Below the pieces are notes generated by a model. It had not been told where the DNA came from, made no database searches, and was given only the letters and a program-made list of their open reading frames with translations. Position numbers and translations under genes: made by a program. A stretch of 64,000 nt of DNA from Pseudo-nitzschia pungens (taxonomy: Eukaryota; Bacillariophyta; Bacillariophyceae; Bacillariales; Bacillariaceae), in the NCBI GenBank assembly GCA_037355855.1, contig CM074764.1, positions 372,001-436,000 on the forward strand. The letters are read 5' to 3'. Shown here piece by piece: positions 32,525 through 42,409 of the stretch; position 1 is the stretch's first letter, and the number at the start of each line of letters is the position of its first letter.

Positions 32525-34149
32525 GACCCGGTGGGCATTTCCTCGTCCTTATATTACGACTTTGGCAAGATTTATAGTTTTAGTACTAGTTCTGTTTGAG
32601 ACGAAAGATTGTACTAATTGATTGCTGAATTACTAATTTCTGGTGCTGCGAGCCGTTTGTTGTGTGTGGAAGCACCAGCAGTGAACGCATGGGTGTTTCA
32701 AAACTTTCTAGCCAAGAGATGAGTTTCTTTATCATCTTGGGTTTGTCCCGGAGACAGGAAGAAGAGACCATCGTGGGTGTGGTAGCAACCAAACCAACGA
32801 AAAAAGAATGAGCAGAGACCGATAAGAAGAAGGACGATGCAATTGAAGCAACCTAATGGAATGTAGTAGTAGTACTAATACTACGTACAGCAGTTTACTA
32901 GTAGTGGTAATCCAATAGAACGAGAATAAGAAGAATGCAGCAGAGCTATGACGTTCTTGGTGCCACCATCCTAAATAGTACTACTACTAGTACTACTAGT
33001 TCACAGATACCTCAATGCTATTGCTACAGCCACAAAGTTTGATCCTATTTAAGTAATAGTAGCAGCAGCCTTCTTGAAGCTCACAAGAAGAAGACCACAA
33101 CAGTCAGGAGGAGCCGTGATGCTCCTTGCAAATTACTACTTGTTTCATGATCCTCCCTTTTGAGAGTTTTTCCTACTGGTAGTAGTACTCCTCCTACTAC
33201 TACTAGTAGTAGTAGTAGTACTAAAACATGCACCTTCTTGCAGTAGTAGAAAACCGTTATGCTGGGGTTCTCAATTCTTCATCTCAAGATTGGTACTATT
33301 AGTAGTACCGGCAGTGGTGGGTTATTGCTGTTTCTCTTTTGGTTGGACGAAGCAATCTTCTTGTTCCCTAGTGAACCTTGGGTGCGAACACTGGTAGAGC
33401 TACTAGAGCAACTAGTAGTACTACTACTAGTATCAGCACTAGTAATAGTGGTTGCACGAATGGTCTAACAAGCAATCATGACGATGTATCAGCACGATGA
33501 TTGGCAGGGCGAATGGAAATCAAGAAGGGACTAGGAAGAGCAATGCAACAAGAAACCCAAACAACCTAACATGTCTTTCGACACTTTCAAAGGAAATTGA
33601 TCAAGGTAAGGTTTACTTCGGGAGAACATCAGCAGTGAACAACACCAGTATTACAACAAAAATAGTAGCCCTGATAGTTAGTTACTACTACGGTACTTCA
33701 TTGTTACTACTATAGTAGGTAAGGTTAAACCTTAGCTTAGTAGTACGGTACGTAGTAGTTCGTAAAATTACTCGACAATTTGGGAACGACGGACAGAAAC
33801 AAAACATGGTGTTCCCGACCTGGCCATCGACTCCCATTTCCAACCAATGGTCTGTCTGTCGTAACATTCTCCGAAGGATGGACGGAAGGAATACTATCCA
33901 TCTCGAAGTCCACCATCTCATCACCAATCCTCCTCGATCAATCAATCTCAATCTCAATCCCAAATCAATCAATCACTATTATCCATCCAAAAAAAAATCG
34001 TTCCCCGGCCCACATCTCGCGACGAAGCGATCACCACTCATCATCGGTCTCGGCGTCCACAAAATCCGCAAGCAACGAGATTGAGGTAAGGTTAATTTAA
34101 TTAACCTTACCATTATTGCACGACATCCCAAGCCGCTACATGTTGCTCG
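32525..34149. other. intergenic region rich in ACTAGTAGT palindromes
   Basis: No supported gene. There are repeated actagtagt/tagtactact triplet stretches (32862-32905, 32977-33002, 33178-33224, 33400-33445), several able to fold as hairpins. A TAAGGTTA core lies at 33720, and a hairpin of the same motif at 34085-34111. Confidence 0.5.
34085..34111. repeat. hairpin built from the dispersed motif
   Basis: GGTAAGGTTAA, a 5-base spacer, then its exact reverse complement TTAACCTTACC: 11-base arms. Confidence 0.8.
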
Positions 34150-37100
34150 CACCTCACTCATTCTACTACTAGTAGTCTGGTAGATGCTTCCCGCGGACCA
34201 TTCGTTCCGTTCCTTTCCTTTGTGTTCGTGTTCGCGGTTGCGGTACAAGTAAGTTGTTGCGGTACCGTACAATTACGCGCACGAGACAACGACGATGGCG
34301 GGGAGCGCCTCGAACTAATTACCGCATCTGCGCACGCCGCACGCGCGAGCCGAGCGTTCGTGGGTGCCATGCGGTACTCGTACTCGCGCTCGCGTGATAC
34401 CTACGAACGCGATGCGAAGCAATGCTTTTTGGAGGCGAAACCTTCGCGTCCCGTGGCTGGTGGCAGTGATGTTCGCGGGTGGGAAGCGCAGAGCGCAGCG
34501 TTTGCAGCGCACGACGGACCCGAAACGTGAGTGCGAAGCGGGCGTGATGGTGTTGTTTATGGTTGTGTTGTCTTGTCTTGTCGTTGTGTCGATCTTTGTG
34601 TCGTTGGTCGGAGAGTTTGCATTGCTTTGCATTTGCATTCGCTTTGGTCTCGAAGAACTACTACGACGCGTGGCACGGCTTCGTCTGGGTGAGGACAACG
34701 AATGTTCCGTAGGAATTGCGCCGGCCGATCGATTCGTGCTCGTCACGGATCGATTCCGGTGTGGATTGTGAGGGCTGTTCTACACATGAGATTTCTGTCT
34801 GACAGACGAGGTTCGAGGGTCGAAAAACGCCGCTTGGTTTTCTTTGGATGTGTTTGCGATTGCGATTGCGACAACGACGCGATTTTGTCGCTGCCGATGA
34901 ATGAAGGAATGAATGTATGGATCGCCCTTTCCGATATCGTTTCCTATCGTTCGCCGCGACGCCGTCGACCCGACTCACCGAATTTCGATTTGATTTTGTT
35001 TTGTTTTGTTGTTTCTCCGTCGTTGCAGTTCGCTCCGTTGCGCTTCGTCGGACGATGCCGACCGCATCGAGCGCGGACCGGGAAGGCGGAATGGGCAACG
35101 GAGGAAAACGCGACGATCGCTTTCTCGCTGGGACTCCGCCGGCCTCTCGGTTGGGAACGAAGATGCGTTGTTATCAGGATTGTTGCTGTCAGTAGTAGTA
35201 TTATTGATTTTGAAACAGGTGCGTCGATTGGGTGGCCGCACGCGACGGATACCCGTGTCTGTCGGTCCGTGCGATGCCGTGCCATGCCGTGTCGTGTCGC
35301 GCAGCGAACGTGAGGAACTGTTTTACGCATGTATTTGAACTCTCGACACCGCGTCGCGATCGTTTGTATAAACGATCCGCAACCGGACCGTGGGACGTCA
35401 ACGATTAGTCTTTCTGATTCGCGAGGGACGGACGAGCGAACGACAACAGCGTTTGTTCCGCGGCCGCCACTCCGAAGCTCACCGGATGTTCTTCTTCTTT
35501 CGCGATTCCATTATTTATTTATTTGCGTTCTCGCTTTCCCGGCCGACTGCTGGTCGTTGGTGATTCATTCCCGCGGTCTTCTCCGGTTCCCTAGGTGGGA
35601 TCGGTGGTACTTTACGAGTTGTGTTGCGCTGCGCCTCGCCGTTCGGTAGTAGACAGAGCCATGGATTGCGCGATGCATCGCAGGGTTGGGTTGGGTTGCG
35701 TCGGGTCCGCGTTCCGAGCTCCGTGGCGGTGCCTTTTTTTTTTGTTTCCCTGCCGATACCGCTCCCTTTGCACGCAACAATCCACCGTGAAAAAACACCG
35801 ACAATAACAACAGCAGCAGCAACAACAACCACAGAGCGAGCGATCGAGCGGTTTGCTTTCGCGTGCCCTCGGTCCATTTGTCGAAACACAAACGGAAACA
35901 CGAATGGAAGGGCGGGTGGATGGATGGATGGATGCTCCGCGCGGCCTGGCGCTGCGGCAACAATCCACGCACGGCAAGGCAAGGCGAGGCGAAATACCTA
36001 GCACATACAGCATGAATGGCGCGTTTCCGCACCCATCCGTGGAATGAAATAAACCATGATTATTACTTCTATTACTTCTATTATTTGTTATCTGCCAACC
36101 GGTACCGTATTCGGAGTGCCCATTGGAACGAGCACGGCATTCCATTTCCTCCGGGTGCCGTGTGCGTCGCGTCGGGTTGCGTCCTTGAAATCGTGACATG
36201 CCTGCTGCGATGCCATTTGCTTGCCAGCCAAAAACACTGCGCATCCGTAGAGCAGTAGCTCTAGTGATACTCGTAGTGATAGTGCTAGTGCTGGTACTAC
36301 TCGGAATGTCGTCGTTCGGAATGGCACGGAACGTTCGAACGGACACTTCCCACGGAGGGATTTGCTCGTTGGTTCGGACACAATGGATTCGCATCCTTCC
36401 ACGAGCTACAACGGAACGGTACGGGAGCAGGAGAACGACGACTCTTGCTTCCGCCCGTATACGGTACACATACGGTATGCATTAATAAGTTTCGCGGAAT
36501 CACCGTCGAAGAGAGTCCGCTTGCGGACTCACCCACAAAATTCACGGTTGTCGGAAAAGCATCTGCACTAATCTTACTGCGCAACGCGTTTCCATTGCCT
36601 TTTAATGTTTCCGATACCGCCGGGTGCGGGGATGAAGGAATGAATCAATCATTCCTGCCTAGCAACCGGTGGCGAATAAGTTAAGTTACCTCGCTCTTAC
36701 TTATTGCAATGCCCGCCTCTTTGAACCGCGGCGGCGATCGGGGAGCTCGCGGGCATTTCTCGGGTCGCGAGCACCGAACCGCAAACCGCTCGCGCCCGCA
36801 CGAACGAACAACCCACACGGATGGATAAAATAATCAAAATCACAATCAAAATCGCAATCGCAATCGCAATCGGACCGATGATTGATTTGCGGCTCGACAA
36901 ATTTCCGGCCAACGAACGAGCTTTTTCGTCGACGACGCAACCGGAAGCGTTTTTTCGCGATCGACCGTCCGCGAGCTCCGGGGGGAACCAACCAATGTAC
37001 CGACCGTTGCGCCGCAAAAAAGGGCGACTCTCCCGGCATTTCTTTCGCACCGAGACGGACGTTCGGCGTTGAATTGAAACTCGGTGGCGTCGGCCCCCGT

Positions 37101-37180
37101 CGCGCAAGAAAATCGGAAAAAAAAAAAAAGAATCTTCCTTTCCGCGGAGCAGGCCATAAGTTACCCGTGTGAGAATGAAT
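34150..37180. other. CpG-rich region without a credible gene
   Basis: The stretch has visibly more CpG than the other intergenic DNA (for example 34310-34520, 35040-35320 and 36710-37110). It has many overlapping 60-285 codon frames on both strands, none with a domain, consistent composition or a supported start. The largest, 35612-36469 on the minus strand, is Cys/Arg/Thr low complexity and looks like a shadow of simple repeats. Local ccgtgccat-type repeats occur near 35267-35300 and a ggat run near 35919-35933. It could hold a non-coding RNA or a decayed gene. Confidence 0.4.
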
Positions 37181-37566
37181 CCCTAGCAACTAGTGAATAA
37201 CCTCACTCTTATTGCTGTAATACATGCGTTAATCACAGTCAATAGGAGCACAACAGCATTTCGCAGGTTATGAGCATCATCCCAACTAATCTTACCAAGC
37301 TCATCACCACAACAGGTAGATAAACAAAGCATTTTAAAACAGCAGACTGATTTACTGCACCGCTCGATTCCGAATCATCCCCCACCGAATTTTTTGCGGA
37401 ACTTACCGAAAAACTCATGAAAAACTCATCGACGCACCGTACTAAATCATGTAGAAACCTACGCGCACGACACGTCAAAACAAAACGTCCGAAGACACAA
37501 AAAACACATAAAAAGTATCTTTCAACCCACCCAACCCACCCAACTTTCAACACACCCAACAACACC

Positions 37567-37737
37567 ATGGCAAAACCCAAAACCAAAAAGAAAGAAACCC
37601 AATCACCAACAATACATCGATACCTCACCAACAAACCACCCAAACCCCCACCAAGCCCCCAGACTAGACCCATGCTCGAATACAATGGCAACATTCAACG
37701 TGAAATCATTCCCCGTCGATTGATTCCTAAACAATAA
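37567..37737 (+). CDS. possible small basic protein, 56 residues
   Basis: An A/C-rich frame with a strong start context (CAACACCATGG) encodes MAKPKTKKK, then QSPTIHRYLTNK, a Pro/Lys stretch and PMLEYNGNIQREIIPRRL before the stop. The frame is open further upstream (in-frame ATG at 37417, 106 residues). I do not recognise it. The basic start and QSPTIHRYL box are vaguely like the N-termini of some non-LTR retrotransposon ORF1 proteins, so a truncated element is an alternative. It may also not be a gene. Confidence 0.22.
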   Translation: MAKPKTKKKETQSPTIHRYLTNKPPKPPPSPQTRPMLEYNGNIQREIIPRRLIPKQ

Positions 37738-37740
37738 GCA

Positions 37741-39067
37741 CTCGGTAAACCTTTTAATTCGAGATCATTTATTTTTTAAAAAATAATTAAAGTGATACGA
37801 GTAAAGTTACCGCAGAAGTAAAAAAAAATAATGATAAGTGTAATATTGTTGCCCTTCTTTCTCGCAGTAACCTTATGTTGCGATAAAGTGTTGGGTGTAA
37901 TGTGATGTATCGTAAGGATAAACCTTACTGTAAGCTCAGCACTTTTAAAAACAACTGGATATTTCTTTGAAAGTAAGGTACTCGTAAGGTTTGTTGGATT
38001 GCGATTTTTCCATTTTGAGATTGATTATATTATTCGAAATCATTCCAATAATCAATCAAAAACTATGAAAGTAGTAGGATAAATAATACAGTAATGATAA
38101 TCATAATAATATTGTTGTTGCCTTCTTTCTCGAAGTATGTTGCGATAAAGTGTTGGGTGTAATGTGATGTAACCTTACTGTAAGGATATTGAGTGATTCC
38201 CGGAAGTAGGTCCTACATATTGACATAAAATATATAAGCAATCGCTTACTTCAATGACTCGATATTTTTTGATAGTAGTTCGAGAAATTGTAATTGAAAG
38301 AATCCATAAATCCCCCAGAGGGATATGTCGTTTGGAATGACTACGTCAAACTTGGTGGAGCTGGTACGAGTAGGGTTAATCTAATGGGCTCTGGTTCGTA
38401 TTAGATTCAGTCCCTTAAATAGAAAAACTTTTGAATCATAAAAACTTGCATTTTCTACTAATCCGCAAGTAACTTAACCTTGCGTCCATTGAAAAGGATC
38501 GCTAGGGCGAAATGATCTTCGCCAGTTGCACGAGTACTGTCTCAACACAGATAAGAAACACACTTATACACTCTAAATTCTTGAGAACGTTTGGAAAGGG
38601 GGCTGAGGTATATCAATTTTTCATGTGACTTAAATACGAAATTACTTATTGTAATGTATTTAAGATCAATTGAGAGTAATTTCAATTATTAAAATATGGA
38701 AAAATAATTACACGTGTATTATAATTCATATGGCAGAGTGAGGTTACTTAGTGCTTGAAGCAAGATTAATTCTTCTTGCCTCTCTACTTAACAATCTTCT
38801 TTCGGAACTTTGTTCGACGATTTTTGCTGACCCGAGGCACCAATTTTTGGAATCTCTCATTTTTTTATTTTTTTTTTCTTCGCATCCGGTGCCGACACTC
38901 AAACAATACCGTGCGGGCCATTCGTGAGAAGAATTCCGACCTACGTAAGGATATTTACCTCCGAACCACGTTTTAAAAAAGTGCTTTTCCTCCCCCGCCC
39001 GCAGCCGCATCCTTCGACAACAACTGTTCTCCGAAAAATACGGTACCGTACCGATCCAGCCAATCCC
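37741..39067. other. intergenic region with a duplicated block
   Basis: AT-rich, no supported gene. It contains a direct duplication of about 95-105 bases (37830-37933 and 38092-38186) whose copies differ by short indels containing the dispersed motif. Confidence 0.6.
37830..38186. repeat. direct duplication, two diverged copies
   Basis: Copies at about 37830-37933 and 38092-38186 share tgttgcgataaagtgttggg and tgtaatgtgatgta. The left copy has extra ACCTTA and TCGTAAGGATAA segments relative to the right. Confidence 0.8.
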
Positions 39068-40549
39068 ATGAGTGATTCCATGCCAGCGGAGACCGAGATT
39101 GTCCATCCCTACATGTGTCTCTACGAGTCGTTGTTGCTCGAAGACTACTGTAGCCACGAAACGCACGGGCAACAATGTCCGGCACCGAAAAGGCCAAGGG
39201 TGCAACAGCAACAGCAACAAGAAGAAGAAGAAAAACCACCGCTAACCGTTAGCAGCAGCAGTAGTAGTAGTAGCAGTAGTAGTAGTTCGTGGTGGAGCAC
39301 CCAATCCGTGCTCCCTTCGAAGCAGATCGAACCGGAACCCGTCCCGTCCGTTTCCATTACCGATCGCCACATCGGTAACACCAGCTACGAATGCGCCAAC
39401 TGCAATGAGGACGTATCCCCAGCAACGGACGTTGCCGATGATAACTCGAACTCGAACCCGAACACGAACCCGAACACGAACACGAACACGACAGCCCCTG
39501 CAACCACTGCCATGGTGCAAGTTGTGTCCGGGTGTTCCTATGCGCAAGGCACGGTGGCCACAGCGGAGAAGGACAATCGCGAATGCGAAAGCGAAGCTTC
39601 GGCCTGGGACGGGATGCGGAAAACACCAATCACGAAGACAACCACAACCACAGCAGCAGCAACAGCAGCGAGAACACACACAAAATATAATAACAACAAT
39701 ACAAATGCAAACACAAACACAACGCCCGAGAAGAAGAAAAAAGTTCCCACCCGGGCCCCGGAGTCCAAACGGGGGTCGAACGCCACGAAAGCGGCTCAAC
39801 AACAACAACAACAACAACAACAAGAAGAAGAAGAAGAAGAAGAGCAACAACAACGATTGCCCGGGAAAGACGACGACCCCACCGGCTGCCAACCGCTGCG
39901 GACCACACTGGGATATCAAAACGATCTCCGCTGGCACGAGCGGTGGCTCGAACTGCAAGAGTATTACCGAACCCGCCCACCGGGAACCTTCGTCCGGGTC
40001 AACAAGGGGGCCAGTTTGGCGCTGCAGACCTGGGTCACCACCCAGCGACTCGTGCGCGACAAGGGCAGGATGCACCCCCTCCGCGAGCAGCGGCTGAACT
40101 CCATCGGGTTCGTCTGGTCCATCCAGGAGTCCTGGGAGACCAACTACGAGAGACTGGTCGCCTTTTCCCGCAAGCACAAGCACGTCAACGTCCCCAAGAG
40201 CTGCGACGGTCTCATGCGGTGGGTGCGGGAGCAGCGCAAAAAGTTCTTCGCGGGGAAGCTCTCGGTGGAACGGATGACCATGCTCGAGGAATTGGGCATC
40301 GACTGGTGCCCCAAGGAGCGACACTTTCTGGATCGATTGCGGGAGCTCAAGGAGTTCAGGAACGAGCACGGCCACACGATGGTTCCCCGGGACCATCCCA
40401 GCAACCTCCGGAGCTGGATGATCGCGATTCGCATCAGCGGGCGGAGGGGAACCCTGCCCCACGACCGCATCGCCAGGCTGAACCAATTCGGATTCGATTG
40501 GGACGTCGGAACCGATCTCTCGGAGCTCTACCGATCCATCGTGAGGTGA
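39068..40549 (+). CDS. helicase-associated (HA) domain protein, three repeats
   Basis: 493 residues from the ATG at 39068; the frame is open upstream, but this Met begins the first plausible protein sequence (MSDSMPAETEIV). Residues 40-270 are low complexity: Gln/Glu, poly-Ser, Asn-Pro-Asn-Thr repeats and a KKKK cluster. Three helicase-associated domains occupy about 288-351, 354-414 and 418-479, each with W....L..(F/Y)......(H/R)...VP.....L..W...QR and ending with an IGF-W or LGIDW box. There is no helicase motor. It is similar in plan to the protein at 6425-8563 but not a recent duplicate. DNA or RNA binding is inferred from the domain's occurrence next to helicases. Confidence 0.8.
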   Translation: MSDSMPAETEIVHPYMCLYESLLLEDYCSHETHGQQCPAPKRPRVQQQQQQEEEEKPPLTVSSSSSSSSSSSSSWWSTQSVLPSKQIEPEPVPSVSITDRHIGNTSYECANCNEDVSPATDVADDNSNSNPNTNPNTNTNTTAPATTAMVQVVSGCSYAQGTVATAEKDNRECESEASAWDGMRKTPITKTTTTTAAATAARTHTKYNNNNTNANTNTTPEKKKKVPTRAPESKRGSNATKAAQQQQQQQQQEEEEEEEQQQRLPGKDDDPTGCQPLRTTLGYQNDLRWHERWLELQEYYRTRPPGTFVRVNKGASLALQTWVTTQRLVRDKGRMHPLREQRLNSIGFVWSIQESWETNYERLVAFSRKHKHVNVPKSCDGLMRWVREQRKKFFAGKLSVERMTMLEELGIDWCPKERHFLDRLRELKEFRNEHGHTMVPRDHPSNLRSWMIAIRISGRRGTLPHDRIARLNQFGFDWDVGTDLSELYRSIVR

Positions 40550-41619
40550 GTGACGCGAGGTGAGGTGAGTTGAGTGACGCGAGGTGAGGTGAGACGAGAC
40601 GAGACGAGACGAGACGAACCAGGCGTCACTGTGAGGCGAATGGAAATCAATTCGAATTCTCGCAGCACTAGATTGCTACGCACTCGAATGCAGCCAATAT
40701 TGCATTACAGTAATAGTAATACTATTCTTTGTACGTAAATAATTGAATGTTGTTCTTTTATTATAATACTGCACGTGCTTTTGACGTAAAATAATCATAG
40801 TAGTAAAATTGTAAGCGTGCTCGGTTCCGGATCACCTAGTTCTGTTTTTCTTCTTTCCCCCCAGACCGCCCCACGAAGAAACTAAAGAAAAATCATCAAC
40901 ATCATTACGGTAAGTTACGGTGCGTTCCCGCCGAAGCATAACAAAGAAAGCCAAATCGCAATTTCCCTGTCGGAAGCAAAAGTTTCAGCGGACCCATCTC
41001 ATACGGTACTAGCTGCGAAAGAGCATCTACTACACGTGTAAACCTTACTTGTTGTTGTAGCCCCGTCGTTCCGCTTCATTGAGGATGAATCCCAATTGCG
41101 TAAGGTTACGTAAGGTTACTGTAGGTATCGAGTTTCGAAATTGCGACTAGAAAATACATGCGATTTGTTCAGTACGGGTAGAGTATAAAATTACCCGTAC
41201 ATATTTTCCGGGTTACGAGCATCTCGACTACATTCTCATTGCAATAACCGCCAACATAGACAAAGTCAACAACCATAGCAGAGTGATTACTGCTTTCGCC
41301 GCAATCGATGAGGATGAATCGATTCTCTTTACTACTACCAGGTACCGTACTCGTAAAAGGTACCGGCACAGAACTACTCGCACGCATTGATTGAGAAAAG
41401 AATACGAGACACAAGAAGGTACGATCACCGTTGCGGACGTATACGGGTAAAAGTAAGGTTATTATTATTATTTTATTTGTAGTTCGTGCATTCGATTGTT
41501 CGTGGACCGTGCGACTCACTCCGCGCAGAGAACACGACACGGACGGACCCAAACCGTTCGCGCGCTGCACTGCTCTGGCAAAACGTTCGTGCCGATACCG
41601 CTAGTTCTAGTTCTACTTT
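40550..41619. other. intergenic region with tandem motif copies
   Basis: A gaggtgag/gacgag simple-repeat stretch follows the HA gene (40550-40620). Two exact GTAAGGTTAC copies sit in tandem at 41100-41109 and 41110-41119, with a core at 41454. A 133-codon minus-strand frame at 41169-41570 has no recognisable features and is not called. Confidence 0.5.
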
Positions 41620-42376
41620 CTACTCCCGTTGCTGCCGTGGAGGGGGAGGAAAGATCCACTTGCGATTGGCCCTTCGTCTCCCGGAGCGTTTCTTGGCGTT
41701 GGGATTCTCTCGCACCCACCCCGCCCTCGAAAAGACGCGCTCGGAGGCCACGTTTCCGTCCTTGATGAAGGCGGTGCAATCCAGGGTGAACGGGGGAGAC
41801 GATTGCGGTCGGTTGGCTTTGGCTCTGCCTTTGGCGTTGACCGCTGGGCTCGCGTTTGCATCATCATCGTCTTCTCGTTGTTTCTTGGCGCCTAGTACCA
41901 TGATCCGCGTGGCTTCCCTCACCAGCGCGGTCCCGTATCCCTTTCCCCGGTGGTCGTCCCGCACGTGCAGGATTCCCAGCGGCCCGCTCTCGTACCGGAG
42001 GATGCAACCGATCAAGCCCCCCGGATGGTCGGGATCGACGATTCCGAGGTTCGCCCCGATGTCGTGGCGGTAGTCGGCCTCGATCGACCGGGCAATGACG
42101 TTGATGGCTTTCGACGAGACGCTGCCGCTGCCGTTTTCCCACCAGGCGTCGATCGCGGGAATGTCCTCGTGGGTCAACCGGCGGACGGTAACGGTGGCGG
42201 AAGATTCGTCGGAGGGGTTGTCGTTATCAACGCCGTCTCGGTAGTCGTCTCGGTCTCGGTCGTCGTCGGATTTCAGCGATAGCAGCCGGGTCGGGGTCTC
42301 GGCAATGGTCGTCTTTCTCGCGGTCTGGATGGGCAGCGGATCCGTGCGTTCGTTGCTCCGACTCTGGATGCCCTCG

Positions 42377-42409
<33 letters not shown>

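Noticed and set aside
35612..36469. 285-codon minus-strand frame in the CpG-rich region
   Set aside because: Contains Cys and Pro/Ser runs from simple repeats, no domain, and several overlapping frames of similar length exist on both strands.
39242..40486. 414-codon antisense frame over the second HA-domain gene
   Set aside because: Poly-Leu/Val/Cys stretches are reverse readings of Gln/Glu and Asn/Thr repeats; the sense strand carries three HA domains.
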